From the NCBI RefSeq assembly GCF_021401125.1, contig NZ_JACBFQ010000014.1, positions 62,001 to 126,000 on the forward strand: DNA of 64,000 nt, read 5' to 3'. The stretch comes from Xanthobacter sp. NM-59. Lineage in GTDB: Bacteria; Pseudomonadota; Alphaproteobacteria; Rhizobiales; Xanthobacteraceae. This document shows positions 40,341-50,117 of the stretch, in pieces. Numbering within the stretch: the first letter of the stretch is position 1; the number at the start of each line of letters is the position of its first letter. The notes under the pieces are model-generated. The model saw nothing but the letters and a program-made list of their open reading frames with translations. It was not told where the DNA came from and did not search any database. Position numbers and translations under genes: made by a program.

Positions 40341-41453
40341 TCAGATGGCGTGGCGGTTCGCCGTGGGGCCGAAATGTTCCACATAGCGCGGGCTGAGCAC
40401 CGACACCGGCAGGATGATCAGCACGTCGGTGGTTCCAAACTGCTGGTCCACCACCGCCCCATCGCCCACGAAGCCACCCAGGCGCAGATAACCCTTCACC
40501 AGGGGCGGCAGGCTCTGCAGCGCCGCCTTGGGAGAGATGTCCGCCTTGGCCATGCGGTTCATCTCCACCCGGCGACCGGGCAGCGCGCGGGCGCGCCATT
40601 CCTCCGGCGCCAGTGCGTTGTGGTGCAGGAAGGAGAGCGGCAGGGCCATGGCGTCCGGGTCAGTGCCCTCAAGGCTGGCACAGCCGAACATCACGTCAAT
40701 CTTGTTGCGCAGAATGTAGGTCCACACCCCGTGCCACAGCAGCTCCACCGTGCGCTTGTTGCGGTAGGGCTTCAGCACGCAGGAGCGGCCGAGCTCCAGG
40801 AAGCGCAGATTCGGGTGCGCGGCGATGATGGGCGCCACGTCGAACTCGCCCTGGGTGTAAAAGCCGCCGTGACGCACCGCGACGTCCTGCTTCAGCACCC
40901 GGTACGTGCCCACCACTTTCGGCTTGCGTCGGCCCAGCACCATCTTACCGGCGTCATAATCCAACACCAGCAGGTGGTCGCAGATGGCGTCAAAGCTGTC
41001 CATGTCGCGGCGGGCAAGGCGCGTGGCGGCATCCGGCAGCGCGGACATTTCCTCGTAGAACACCTTGTAGCGCAGGCGCTGGGCGCGGCGCACGTCGCGC
41101 GCCGTGCGCGCCAGGCGCACCTCAAGGGAGCCGAGCCGGCCGAGAACCAGCGTTTCGTCCCCGGGCACAGCCTCGCGGTGGCGGATTCCCGAATAGGCCC
41201 GCAAGTCGGCCACAAGCTTCTGCGGCGCGGGCATGGGGGGCCGCCCGGCGGGCGCCGCCTTGGCCTTGTCGAAGAAGAACGCGAAGGGCGCATCGCCGCC
41301 CGGCAGCGTCGTCCGCTTGCCCGCAGTGTCGGTGGCCTTGAAGCCCGGCCAGCGCGCAAATCCCTCTCGCGCCACCTCCTTGGCAGCGTCGAGGCCTCGC
41401 CCCACCATGGCCGGCAGATTGAAGCCGGCTTGCGTCTCACCGATGCGCTTCAT
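40341..41453 (-). CDS. OlsB-like GNAT acyltransferase
   Basis: A 370-residue protein. The first 85 or so residues are a poorly conserved extension. The rest matches the hemolysin/OlsB group, which includes the acyl-ACP-dependent ornithine N-acyltransferase of ornithine-lipid synthesis. It has LEVRLARTARDVRRAQRLRYKVFYEEM, DHLLVLD, VVGTYRVLKQDVA, LELGRSCVLKPYRNKRTVELLWHGV and FGCASLEGTDPDA. An OlsA-type second acyltransferase is not adjacent, so ornithine-lipid synthesis is inferred from similarity alone. Confidence 0.75.
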   Translation of the reverse strand: MKRIGETQAGFNLPAMVGRGLDAAKEVAREGFARWPGFKATDTAGKRTTLPGGDAPFAFFFDKAKAAPAGRPPMPAPQKLVADLRAYSGIRHREAVPGDETLVLGRLGSLEVRLARTARDVRRAQRLRYKVFYEEMSALPDAATRLARRDMDSFDAICDHLLVLDYDAGKMVLGRRKPKVVGTYRVLKQDVAVRHGGFYTQGEFDVAPIIAAHPNLRFLELGRSCVLKPYRNKRTVELLWHGVWTYILRNKIDVMFGCASLEGTDPDAMALPLSFLHHNALAPEEWRARALPGRRVEMNRMAKADISPKAALQSLPPLVKGYLRLGGFVGDGAVVDQQFGTTDVLIILPVSVLSPRYVEHFGPTANRHAI

Positions 41454-41785
41454 GCGCCGACCCTCCCCGAGCCGCCGCAGGCGACGAAACCGTCATCTCG
41501 CGGGCCGCCCACCCTTTTATGACGCCACCGCGCGGCGCTCCGGGCAGGCCGGACGACCGAAGCGATGTTCGGAGCATGTCGCAACACGCATCCGAACGTG
41601 ACTGTCACATTCACCATAGATTTCGGACGCGCGTGTGACAATGGTTTGCCCGTATTGACACGGCCTTAAGGCTGCCACGCGATTGTGGGCACGCCCCCGT
41701 TGTGACGACGGTGCGGTATCTGGCTTTATCTCGCCGCGGCGCGCAGACCGGAAAGGCCGGTGGCACCGCGCATTGGGGGATCATC
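41454..41785. other. Divergent promoter region
   Basis: Between the OlsB-like gene and the exported protein gene. It contains the 11-base palindrome GTGACTGTCAC (41598-41608) and a GTGTGACAATGG segment at about 41633-41644. These may be regulator sites, but no regulator gene is adjacent. Confidence 0.35.
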
Positions 41786-42382
41786 ATGAAGTCTCGTCTC
41801 GTGGCGGCAGCCCTGTCCGCTCTCGTGGTGCTGGGGGCGGGCAGCGCCGCCCTGGCCCAGCCGCAGCCCACCTCCAGCGAAATGGTGACCATTGCGGGGG
41901 TCGGCACGGTGCCCGTGCTCGTGTTCCAGGCGCGCTTCGTCTCCGCTGATCCGGCCACCCGCCGCATGGTGCTGGAGCTGCCCACGGGCAAGCGCTGGGC
42001 CGTCACCGCCCCCCTGATCCTCGGCGATCTCGAAGCCTACCGGAACAGCGAGCGCCTGCTCATCCGCGTGGTTCCCGGCGTCGTCACCGCCCTCGGAAAG
42101 GCGCGCCAGGGCACGCCCGGCGAAGTTCTCAGCGATGTGGCCATCAATGACGGCCTGCCCGGCTGGCCCGAGGGCTTCGGCATCCGCGCCGTCACGCTCA
42201 CCACCATCTTCGTGGATGTGAACAAGCAGGCCGGCACCGTCACCTTCGAGGGCCCGGACGGCGGCGTGCGTACCCTGCGCGCCGTGGATCCCAAGGTGCT
42301 GGCGGACCTGCAGCAGGTGCAGCCCGGCGACCTGGCCCAGATCAGCTATCTGGAAGGCATCAGCATCAACGCCGGCCAGTGA
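41786..42382 (+). CDS. Exported protein of unknown function
   Basis: A 198-residue protein with a clear signal peptide (KSRLVAAALSALVVLGAGSAALAQ, residues 2-25). The mature part is beta-rich, with phrases such as VSADPATRRMVLELPTGKRWAV and TVTFEGPDGGVRTLRAVDPKVLADLQQVQPGD that suggest OB-like or barwin-like strands; no cysteines or catalytic motif. GGGGGA precedes the ATG at 41786. Probably periplasmic. Confidence 0.7.
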   Translation: MKSRLVAAALSALVVLGAGSAALAQPQPTSSEMVTIAGVGTVPVLVFQARFVSADPATRRMVLELPTGKRWAVTAPLILGDLEAYRNSERLLIRVVPGVVTALGKARQGTPGEVLSDVAINDGLPGWPEGFGIRAVTLTTIFVDVNKQAGTVTFEGPDGGVRTLRAVDPKVLADLQQVQPGDLAQISYLEGISINAGQ

Positions 42383-42620
42383 TCCGCCCCCTCTCGCGAG
42401 GGCACGAACACCGGAACCCGGAGGGACGGCCCGCGCGCGCCCTCCGGGGTCTGCGGGCGGCGGAGAGCCCGGCGCGCACGCGATGGATGGCGACGCCTTC
42501 AAACGAAGCGGATACCCGTCGCACGAATGAAGCATTTGATATCAAGGCCTGAAGCATCCAGCGGCTCGGTGAAACCAAAGATGCTCCGGAGAAATCCGGC
42601 GGCGGCAGACGCCCGGCGCT

Positions 42621-43418
42621 TCAGCCTGCGCGCGTCTCCGCCCTGGGCGCCGCCACCGGCACGGACGGGGTGACGATGCGCACGCCCGAGGCCCGGCAGC
42701 GGGCGGCGAATTCGGGTGGCGGCGGGCCATCGGACACGATGGCATCAACGGCGGCGAGCTGGCACACGGTGACCGGCGCCTCGCGGCCAAACTTGGTGCG
42801 ATCAGCGATCACCCAGGCTTCCTGGGCCTGCTGCATGGCCGCGCGGGCAAACTCCGCCTCGAACAGGTGGAAGTCGCCAAGCTCGCCGGCGAGGGTGATG
42901 CCGCCCACGGAAATGAAGGCGTAGCGCACCTGGAACTGGCGGATGAACTCGATGGTGGACGGCCCCATGGCCGAGCCATCCTCTCCCCCCAGCTCCCCGC
43001 CCGACATGAACACCCGGTTGCCGTTCTTGGAGGCGAGCCGGTGGGCGATCTGCACCGAATGGGTGACCACCGTGAGCCGCGAATGGGCCGAAAGCGCATC
43101 CGCCACGTAAGCGGAGGTGGTGCCATTGTCGAGGATGAGGCTGTCGCCGTCCTGCACCTGGTCGCGCACGATGGCGGCAACCGCCCACTTGGCCTCGTTG
43201 TTCACATGCATGCGGCGCTGGAAGGGCGGCTCCTCGGCCACCTCCGGAATCATGATGCCGCCGTGAAAGCGCAGCAGCGTGCCATCCTCGATCAGGGGCT
43301 GGATGTTGCGACGGATGGTTTCCGTGGAAACCGAAAGCCGCGAGGCGAGCTCGGTGATGGAATAGCTGCCCTTGGACCGCACCACCTGGAGAATTTCGTT
43401 CTGACGCTTGAGAGACAT
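42621..43418 (-). CDS. DeoR/GlpR family transcriptional regulator
   Basis: A 265-residue repressor. The N-terminal winged helix is typical: RQNEILQVVRSKGSYSITELASRLSVSTETIRRNIQPLIEDG. The sugar-phosphate isomerase-like sensor domain follows (DNGTTSAYVADALSAHSRLTVVTHSVQIAHRLA, FISVGGITLAGELGDFH). Effectors in this family are usually phosphorylated sugars. It is divergent from a cupin gene, which may be its target, with about 375 bases between. Confidence 0.88.
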   Translation of the reverse strand: MSLKRQNEILQVVRSKGSYSITELASRLSVSTETIRRNIQPLIEDGTLLRFHGGIMIPEVAEEPPFQRRMHVNNEAKWAVAAIVRDQVQDGDSLILDNGTTSAYVADALSAHSRLTVVTHSVQIAHRLASKNGNRVFMSGGELGGEDGSAMGPSTIEFIRQFQVRYAFISVGGITLAGELGDFHLFEAEFARAAMQQAQEAWVIADRTKFGREAPVTVCQLAAVDAIVSDGPPPPEFAARCRASGVRIVTPSVPVAAPRAETRAG

Positions 43419-43793
43419 GGGTCAACCACAGTTTCCGGTGCCGCAGCGGAAGACACGCGGCCGGATATGGAGATGAATGCCACAAAACATCGCCGTTGTC
43501 AGGAGATCGGGCAGGATGTGCGTGCCCTTGCCGGCAGATGGCCCCGCCCTCCCCCGCCGCATACGGTGCCCAAACACCGTGGCGTACCGGCCTCGTCCCT
43601 TCTGCGCGCCCTTCGCCTTCCGGACGCAGGCGCATAAAGCCACGCAAACGCACGAATTGCCAAATTCAATGTGTACTTTACCGCTGGTTATTTGCATTCG
43701 CCACCGGGCTGTGCTTGCCTCGAGCAGCCCTCGCGCCCCATTTGCGGGATCCGGCGGCCGGCCGCGGGAGAGCGGGGAGCACGGGACGGAAAG
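43419..43793. other. Divergent control region between DeoR and cupin genes
   Basis: The sub-segment 43640-43695 is richer in A and T than the rest and includes the inverted repeat GAATT-GCCA-AATTC (43654-43667). It is a candidate operator for the DeoR protein. No gene is supported. Confidence 0.35.
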
Positions 43794-44156
43794 ATGGCAC
43801 CGATCAAGCTGGCGCGCGCGCCGCTCACGGGCGAAGGGGCTCCCAAGGTCCGCTGGTTCACGCCGCCGCCAACGGAGGGATGGACCGAGCCCGTCATCAT
43901 GGAATGGGAACTTCGCGGCGAGGCCTGGAGCGACGCCCATGTGCATGATGAATACGCCTATGTGCTGGAAGGCCTGCTTTTTGTGACCTGCGACGGAGAG
44001 ACCGTGGAGGCCACCGCCGGCGACATGGTGAAGGTGCCGGCCGGCTCCATCGGCCGCTATTGCGCCCCCGATTACGCCCGGCTTCTGGGCATCTACGCAC
44101 CCAACCCCACCGGCGCGCCGACCACCCACATGGCCTATGAGCGGCTCGACGGCTGA
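43794..44156 (+). CDS. Cupin domain protein
   Basis: A 120-residue single-cupin protein. Motif 1 is WSDAHVHDEYAYVLEGLLFVTCDG, with the metal-binding His-x-His and Glu; motif 2 is GDMVKVPAGSIGRYCAPD. A small-molecule-binding or isomerase-type role is possible; no substrate can be named. The ATG at 43794 has GGACGGAAAG upstream. It is divergent from the DeoR regulator. Confidence 0.82.
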   Translation: MAPIKLARAPLTGEGAPKVRWFTPPPTEGWTEPVIMEWELRGEAWSDAHVHDEYAYVLEGLLFVTCDGETVEATAGDMVKVPAGSIGRYCAPDYARLLGIYAPNPTGAPTTHMAYERLDG

Positions 44157-44265
44157 GCACCGGGACGCTTCAGCATCGGGCGGACGCGGGGGCTAATCAG
44201 CGCGATGAGCTCCGGCTCACAGGCGGCGACGCGGCACCGCCCGTGAGCCGGTTCATCACGGCACC

Positions 44266-44811
44266 TCAGTGGCCGGAATGCTCTTGACCTGAATGGCCCT
44301 GGCTGGCGGGGGCATGGCCCGCGGCGCCGGCGCCCAGGCTCTCCACCTTGAACTGAACCGGCACGGTCCCCGCCTTCTCAAAGGTCAGCGTGCCGTCCAC
44401 GGTCTCGCCCTCCTTCAGGGGCTGCTTCAGCTGCATGAACATGATGTGGTAGGAGCCCGGCTTCAGGGTCACGGTGCCGCCAGCGGGAATGGCGAGGCCA
44501 TCGGGCAGCGGGCGCATGGTCATCACGCCATTGGTCACCGCCATTTCGTGGATCTCCACCTTGCCCGCGAAGGGCGCCGTGGCGGACACCAGCCGATCCT
44601 CCGTCGCTCCGGTGTTCTTCAGCACCAGATAGCCGCCGCCCACAGTGGCGCCGCCGGGCGTCGCGCGCGCCCACGGATGCTCGATCTCGATCGCGCCCAC
44701 CTTATAGTCGTGGGCCAGCGACGGCGCGACGGTGGCAGCCAGCGAGGCGGTGAGAACACCGAGCGAGAGCGCGGCGGCGGAGAAGGCGGACTTCAGGGAA
44801 AGATTCGACAT
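44266..44811 (-). CDS. Periplasmic copper chaperone PCu(A)C
   Basis: A 181-residue protein with a signal peptide ending near SLAHD (residue 34). Copper ligands follow the family spacing: His88 and Met90 (EIHEMAV), Met99 and the pair His122/Met124 (YHIMFMQL). A His-rich tail ([16 protein letters not shown]) may bind more metal. Family members pass Cu(I) to cytochrome c oxidase assembly. It lies in a copper cluster with DUF2946-type proteins and a copper-type TonB receptor. Confidence 0.93.
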   Translation of the reverse strand: MSNLSLKSAFSAAALSLGVLTASLAATVAPSLAHDYKVGAIEIEHPWARATPGGATVGGGYLVLKNTGATEDRLVSATAPFAGKVEIHEMAVTNGVMTMRPLPDGLAIPAGGTVTLKPGSYHIMFMQLKQPLKEGETVDGTLTFEKAGTVPVQFKVESLGAGAAGHAPASQGHSGQEHSGH

Positions 44812-44935
44812 GACGATCTCCTTGGCCCCCTGCCGTGAAGGGGGCGTGGGAAAGAACCGGCGGGCGGGCCACGGCGAGAGCCGCGCGGCCACTGACGGCG
44901 CCGGTCGGATCAATGGAAAAGGCGTGGGTCCGGGA

Positions 44936-45334
44936 TCAGGCGGCCGGCGGCGGCGGCGCCCGCGCCAGATGGGCGCTCCGGCGCCCCTGGGGTGGGGAAA
45001 GCTGCAGCTCAGTCCCAAGGCGCGCAAGGCGCACGAACGCGAGAAGAGGCGCCGCAAGGCCGCCGCCCGGCGGCGTCGGCGCCAGGGTGTTGAGAAAACC
45101 GCAGCCGAGCTGGCAGCACACCGGCAGGTGGCTGCCACCGGGCGCATGCTCGGGCGCAGCGCCCCCGCTCGGGGTGCACAGCACGGTGCGGAAGCTGCCC
45201 GCGCGCTCCGGACCGACCGCCAGCGCGAGCACCGCCGAGGCCAGCACCAGCTGACCCACCAGCCCATAGGCGACGGCCAGGGCGATCACGCCCCGCCATG
45301 CGGCCCATCCGGCTGCCGGCCCCCTGCTGCCCAC
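44936..45334 (-). CDS. DUF2946-type protein
   Basis: A 132-residue protein with an N-terminal hydrophobic segment ([26 protein letters not shown]). The DUF2946-like metal-binding pattern follows: [21 protein letters not shown]. Proteins of this group occur beside copper-receptor genes, and a copper role is inferred from that context. The start is a GTG at 45334 with AAGGGAG upstream. It is on the same strand as the PCu(A)C gene and 124 bases upstream of it. Confidence 0.7.
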   Translation of the reverse strand: MGSRGPAAGWAAWRGVIALAVAYGLVGQLVLASAVLALAVGPERAGSFRTVLCTPSGGAAPEHAPGGSHLPVCCQLGCGFLNTLAPTPPGGGLAAPLLAFVRLARLGTELQLSPPQGRRSAHLARAPPPPAA

Positions 45335-45540
45335 GGCGTCTCCCTTTCAACCCATGCTCCGGTCGTCCCGCGGCGAGGCGAAACGGCCAGATGAAGTTCT
45401 TGCGCGTGAGCACAGCCAAACGCGCCGCTTCCGTCAAGCGCCCGATCACGCCTCCGACGCAACGCCGCACCCCGGAACGGGATCGTTGGCCTTTCCTTTT
45501 CGTCAGCCGCCGTGTTAGCCAGCAAAGCGGGGATGGGAGA

Positions 45541-45918
45541 ATGATCGGGCGGCGCAAGGGATTCAGCACGATGGGACTGGTGGTGGCCTGGACGGCCGCC
45601 TATGCCCTCGTGTTCCAGATCATGCTGATGAGCGCCCTGGGCGCCAGCCTGGTGGGCGGCACCGCGCTCGCCACGCCCTTGTGCGTCGGCAGCCAGGCCA
45701 CCGCTGGCGACACCGGCGGCGAACCGCAGAAAGCTGCGACCCATTGCCCGCTCTGCCTGTCGCGGGTGGACGCAGCGGTGCTGCCGCCCCCCGTGCCGAC
45801 GCCGGAAATCGACCGCGTCGCCATCGAGGTGCATTATCGGGTCATCGTGCGCGACGGGCTGCGCACGGCGCAGCAGCGCCAGCCCCACCAACCCCGCGCG
45901 CCACCAGCTTTCGCCTGA
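45541..45918 (+). CDS. DUF2946-type protein
   Basis: A 125-residue protein resembling the divergent one at 44936-45334. It has a hydrophobic N-terminal segment (GLVVAWTAAYALVFQIMLMSALGASLVGG), then ATPLCVGSQ and ATHCPLCLSRVDAAVLPPP, the CxxC arrangement of DUF2946. GGGAG precedes the ATG at 45541. The TonB receptor gene begins 172 bases downstream on the same strand. Confidence 0.72.
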   Translation: MIGRRKGFSTMGLVVAWTAAYALVFQIMLMSALGASLVGGTALATPLCVGSQATAGDTGGEPQKAATHCPLCLSRVDAAVLPPPVPTPEIDRVAIEVHYRVIVRDGLRTAQQRQPHQPRAPPAFA

Positions 45919-46067
45919 TCTCGCGCCCGCCGCAGCGGGCTCCTTCGTCTCATCATTCAAGACCTGACGTGCGCGCCCCTGGGTCGCCGCGCGGACTGGC
46001 GTGTCGTTCGAGCAGACCCGGTCGCGCTCGAATGCGCCGGTGCGCGCGCCCCGTGGCTGACGCCACG

Positions 46068-46079
46068 CGAAAGCTTTCG
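46068..46079. promoter_or_regulatory. 12-bp palindrome just before the copper receptor gene
   Basis: CGAAAGCTTTCG is a perfect palindrome ending 11 bases before the ATG at 46091, over the probable leader. It could bind a regulator or fold in mRNA to hide the ribosome binding site. No copper-sensing regulator is in view. Confidence 0.3.
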
Positions 46080-46090
46080 TGGAAACACCC

Positions 46091-48307
46091 ATGCAACACG
46101 CAACCCCGCGCCTCCGGCGCGCCCTGCGCCTGTCGAGCGCCCTGCTCTGCCCGGCCCTTGCCGTCTTCGGCCCCACCATCCTGCCCGCCTCGGCCCAGGA
46201 CAGTGGCGTTTCCCAGCTGCCCACCGTGGTGGTGCGCCCGCCCGCCGAGACGGCGAGCGGTGGCGAAAGCGCGCCGCTGCCCGGAGACGGCGCCACCATC
46301 AGCGGCGCGGAAGCGGCCGCCGCCACCCTCTTCACCAGTGATTCGGGATCGCTGATCGACGCCATCCCCGGCGGCGCCTCATGGGGCGCGGGCGGCGTCT
46401 CCAGCCTGCCGGCGGTGAACGGCATGGGCGCGGACCGGGTGCAGGTGGCCATCAACGGCATGATCTTCAGCCCGGCCTGCCCGAACGAGATGAACCCGCC
46501 CATGTCGTTCGTGAATCCGGCCATGGTGTCGACCGCCAAGGTCTATTACGGCACCGCGCCGGTGAGCGTGGGCGGCGACTTCACCGGCGCCAAGGTGGAT
46601 GTCAGCGTTGCCCCGGCCCGCTTCACACCGGGCGATCAGCTGCAGGTGTCAGGCTCGGTCTCCGGCTTCTACCGTTCCAACGGCAATTCCTATGGGGTGG
46701 ACGCCAACGCCACCGTGTCCAACGCCGACACCAGCGTGACCTATACGGGCGGTTGGGCGCGCGCCAGCGACTACACGTCCGGCAACGGCACCACCATCAA
46801 GTCCACCATGTACGAGACGCAGAACCACGCGCTCTCCATCTCGAAGAAGCTGCAGGACAACATCTTCACCCTCCAGGTGGGCGGCCAGTTCATCCCCACC
46901 GAAGGCTTCGTGAACCAGTATATGGACCTGGTGGAGAACAAGAGCATCTTCGTGAACGGGCGCTATGAGGGCCTGTTCGACTGGGGCAAGCTGGAAGCCA
47001 CCACCTTCTTCAACCGCATTCGCCACACCATGGGCTTCATCGAGCCGGACAAGGACGGCGACATGCCCATGGACACCCGCTCCACGGACATCGGCTATAC
47101 GGTGAAGGCGACGATGGGCCTTTCCCCGGACACGCTCATGCGCATCGGCAACGAGGTCTTCTACAACAACCTGGACGACTGGTGGCCGCCGGTGGCGGGC
47201 TCCATGATGATGAGCCCGGACACCTTCTGGAACATCAATAACGGCCAGCGCCTGCGGGTCGGCACCTATGCCGAGTGGGAGAAGGAGCTGGCGGAGAAGT
47301 GGACCGCCAGCTTCGGCCTGCGCAATGACATCGTCTGGATGAATACCGGCGACGTGCAGGGCTACAATACGATGATGTACGGCGCCCAGGCCGACGCCTT
47401 CAACGCCGAGAGCCACGCCCGCACCGACATCAATTTCGACGCCACCGCGCTCCTGCGCTACGAGCCAAACTCCACCGGCCTCTATGAGCTGGGCCTGGCG
47501 CGCAAGACCCGCTCGCCCAATCTCTACGAGCGCTATGCGTGGTCCTCCAACGCCATGGCCATGAAGATGATCGGCTGGTATGGCGACGGCAACGGCTATG
47601 TGGGCAATCTGGATCTGGAGCCCGAAGCCGCCCACACCGTGAGCTTCACTGCCAATTGGCACGACGGGGCGCAGAAGGTGTGGCAGCTGCGCGTGTCGCC
47701 CTATTACAGCTATGTGGTGGATTATATCGACGCCGACCGCTGCTCGCTCGCGGGCTGCCTGAAGAGCCTGCCGAGCAATCTCTATGCGACCGACAAGTTC
47801 GTCTTCCTGCAATTCGCCAACCACGATGCGTGGCTCTATGGCGTCAATATCGACGGCAAGCTGGCGCTGTGGGATAGCGACACGTTCGGCCAGGCGGCGT
47901 TCCGCGGCAACCTGAACTTCGTGCAGGGCCAGCGCACCGACGGCGTGAACCTCTACCACATGATGCCGCTCAACGGCACGGTGGCGCTGGACAATACGCT
48001 GGGCGCCTGGACCACCAGCCTGGAACTGCAGATGGTGTCCGCCAAGGTGCTGGTGAGCCAGGTGCGCAACGAGCTGGAAACCAGCGCCTATGCACTCCTC
48101 AACTTCCGCACATCCTATGAATGGCAGATGGTGCGCGTCGATTTCGGCGTCGAGAACATCCTCGATACGGAATATGACCTGCCGCTCGGCGGCGCCAACC
48201 TGGTGAACTACCGGGTGCCGTCCATGATGGGCACCTCCCCCGCCTGGGGCTACGCGGTGGCCGGCCCCGGCCGTTCCATCAACACCCGGCTCACCGTGAA
48301 GTTCTGA
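46091..48307 (+). CDS. TonB-dependent copper receptor (OprC/NosA-like)
   Basis: A 738-residue outer-membrane barrel. The signal peptide ends at PASAQ (residue 36). A TonB box-like LPTVVVRPP is followed by the plug domain and 22-strand barrel, ending in the terminal aromatic RLTVKF. The copper-type marker is a CxxxM motif in SPACPNEMNPPMSF (Cys130, Met134), which matches the ligand region of OprC. Many methionines are present. The ATG at 46091 has GGAAA upstream; a GTG at 46079 is in frame. It should import copper, feeding the PCu(A)C route. Confidence 0.9.
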   Translation: MQHATPRLRRALRLSSALLCPALAVFGPTILPASAQDSGVSQLPTVVVRPPAETASGGESAPLPGDGATISGAEAAAATLFTSDSGSLIDAIPGGASWGAGGVSSLPAVNGMGADRVQVAINGMIFSPACPNEMNPPMSFVNPAMVSTAKVYYGTAPVSVGGDFTGAKVDVSVAPARFTPGDQLQVSGSVSGFYRSNGNSYGVDANATVSNADTSVTYTGGWARASDYTSGNGTTIKSTMYETQNHALSISKKLQDNIFTLQVGGQFIPTEGFVNQYMDLVENKSIFVNGRYEGLFDWGKLEATTFFNRIRHTMGFIEPDKDGDMPMDTRSTDIGYTVKATMGLSPDTLMRIGNEVFYNNLDDWWPPVAGSMMMSPDTFWNINNGQRLRVGTYAEWEKELAEKWTASFGLRNDIVWMNTGDVQGYNTMMYGAQADAFNAESHARTDINFDATALLRYEPNSTGLYELGLARKTRSPNLYERYAWSSNAMAMKMIGWYGDGNGYVGNLDLEPEAAHTVSFTANWHDGAQKVWQLRVSPYYSYVVDYIDADRCSLAGCLKSLPSNLYATDKFVFLQFANHDAWLYGVNIDGKLALWDSDTFGQAAFRGNLNFVQGQRTDGVNLYHMMPLNGTVALDNTLGAWTTSLELQMVSAKVLVSQVRNELETSAYALLNFRTSYEWQMVRVDFGVENILDTEYDLPLGGANLVNYRVPSMMGTSPAWGYAVAGPGRSINTRLTVKF

Positions 48308-48347
48308 GCCACACCCGGCCGAGGCCATCGGCCTCCAGCTCAACGAA

Positions 48348-48373
48348 AACGGGCGGCCCCTGGGCCGCCCGTT
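48348..48373. terminator. Strong bidirectional terminator hairpin
   Basis: AACGGGCGGCCC (48348-48359) and GGGCCGCCCGTT (48362-48373) form a perfect 12-bp stem with a two-base loop. It sits between convergent genes. On the minus strand the stem is followed by TTCGTTG, so it is somewhat better for the transporter transcript. Confidence 0.7.
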
Positions 48374-48400
48374 CCCCGTCATGATCCTGGAAGGCGCCCC

Positions 48401-49765
48401 TCAGGCGTGGATATCCATATCCCGCGTCTCCTTGCCGAGCAGCAAGGCGATGAGGGTGAGCACCGCCATGGCGGTGAGGTAGACGCCCACCCAAAACGGG
48501 CTGCCCGCCCCATAGGCCCACAGCGCCACCGCGATGAACGGCGCCACCGCCGCGCCCAGGATGGAGGAGACATTGTAGGCGATGCCCGAGCCCGTGTAGC
48601 GCACATTGGCCGGGAACAACTCCGGCAGCAGCGCGCCCATGGGGCCGAAGGTGAGGCCCATGAGCGAGAAGCCGATGATGAGCCACGCCATCACCCCCGC
48701 GAAGCCACCCGCCAGCATGGGCACCCAGGTGAGGCCGAACACGGCGATGGCGAGCGTGATCCCGATCAGCGTGCGCCGGCGGCCCCAGCGGTCGGCCCAG
48801 GGGCCGGACACCAGGGTGAACAGGCCGAAGAACACGACGCCCACGATCATCATCAGCACGAAGGTGCGGTAGTCATAGCCCAGGCCCGGCAGCGCGGCGG
48901 AGGTGGCGGCGCGGCCATAGCTCAGTGAGAAGGTGGTCATCAGATAGAAGAGCACATAGGTGGCGAGCATGTAGAAGGTGCCCAGGATCAGCTCGCGCCA
49001 ATAGGTCTTCACCGCCGCCACCAGCGGCACATCATGCACGCGCCCTTCCTTTACCGTGTTGGAAAAGGCCCGGCTTTCCACCAGATTGAGGCGCACCCAC
49101 AGCCCCACCGCCACCATGACGACGGAGAACAGGAACGGGATGCGCCAGCCCCAGTCGAGGAACTCCGCCGACGGGCGCGAGGGGTCGGAGGACGGCATCA
49201 CCGCGGCAATGATGAGGAAGAGGCCATTGGCGATGATGAAGCCGATGGGCGCGCCGAGCTGCGGGAAGGTGCCGTAAAGGGCGCGCTTGCCCTCCGGCGC
49301 GTTCTCGGTGGCCACCAGGGCCGCCCCGCTCCACTCGCCGCCAAGCGCGAAGCCCTGGGCAAGACGCAGGATCACCAGCAGCGCCGGCGCCAACCACCCC
49401 ACCATGGGAAAAGTGGGCAGGAAGCCGATGAGAAACGTGGCGATGCCCATGGTGAGCAGCGCCCCCACCAGGGTAATCTTGCGCCCGCGCTTGTCGCCCA
49501 GATGACCGAAGAACACCGCGCCCAACGGCCGCGCCACCATGGCCGCGCCGAACACCGCGAACGAGGCCAGCAGCGCCACCGTGTCATTACCCAGCGGGAA
49601 GAACAGGTGGGGAAACACCAGCACCGCCGCGGTGGCATAGACGTAGAAATCGTAGAATTCGATGGTGGTCCCCACCAGGCTCGCCAGAATGACCCGGTGG
49701 CGGGGATTGACGAGGGCCGGGGCGCCCTCGTCCGGAAGGGGGGCTGCTGATGCTGTGGATGACAT
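48401..49765 (-). CDS. MFS transporter, metabolite:H+ symporter (MHS) family
   Basis: A 454-residue permease with 12 predicted membrane helices. The first helix has SLVGTTIEFYDFYVYATAAVLVFPHLFF, typical of the MHS family that includes ShiA and ProP. FGHLGDKRGRKITLVGALL (loop 2-3 motif), LRLAQGFALGGEWSGAALVATE and VSGPWADRWGRRRTLI also match. A carboxylate substrate is likely at family level, but it cannot be named. I used the ATG at 49765; an in-frame TTG is five codons upstream. Confidence 0.88.
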   Translation of the reverse strand: MSSTASAAPLPDEGAPALVNPRHRVILASLVGTTIEFYDFYVYATAAVLVFPHLFFPLGNDTVALLASFAVFGAAMVARPLGAVFFGHLGDKRGRKITLVGALLTMGIATFLIGFLPTFPMVGWLAPALLVILRLAQGFALGGEWSGAALVATENAPEGKRALYGTFPQLGAPIGFIIANGLFLIIAAVMPSSDPSRPSAEFLDWGWRIPFLFSVVMVAVGLWVRLNLVESRAFSNTVKEGRVHDVPLVAAVKTYWRELILGTFYMLATYVLFYLMTTFSLSYGRAATSAALPGLGYDYRTFVLMMIVGVVFFGLFTLVSGPWADRWGRRRTLIGITLAIAVFGLTWVPMLAGGFAGVMAWLIIGFSLMGLTFGPMGALLPELFPANVRYTGSGIAYNVSSILGAAVAPFIAVALWAYGAGSPFWVGVYLTAMAVLTLIALLLGKETRDMDIHA

Positions 49766-49780
49766 GTCTTTGTGTTCCAA

Positions 49781-50117
49781 AACGTCTTCTGCCGCGTCCA
49801 GAGGGCGCAGGCCCCGCCGGGCGTCGACCGTGGCAGAAGCTTCGGTAATTTTCGATCGCGCGGAGGGTGCCTTTGGCGCGCTCGCGCGTTAGGTAACCGG
49901 TGCGGCCTGATAGATTATTGCGCGACATTTGGCCAGCCGTCGCAACGCCCTGCACGGCCGCCCTGCATCCACCGCATGGCCGGCGGCACGATCCATGATA
50001 CTGCCGCCCGCCCAGCGCGGCATTCCCCTGCGCCAGCGGCTGCCCGTGGGCACGGAAATGCTCTAGGGTCTGCGCCAACCCACCATCCAGCCCCGATCCT
50101 CGCCCCGCGGAGCCCCC
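49781..50117. other. Divergent region, nothing recognised
   Basis: About 340 bases between the MHS transporter and the aldo/keto reductase. No supported gene or clear operator. Confidence 0.4.
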
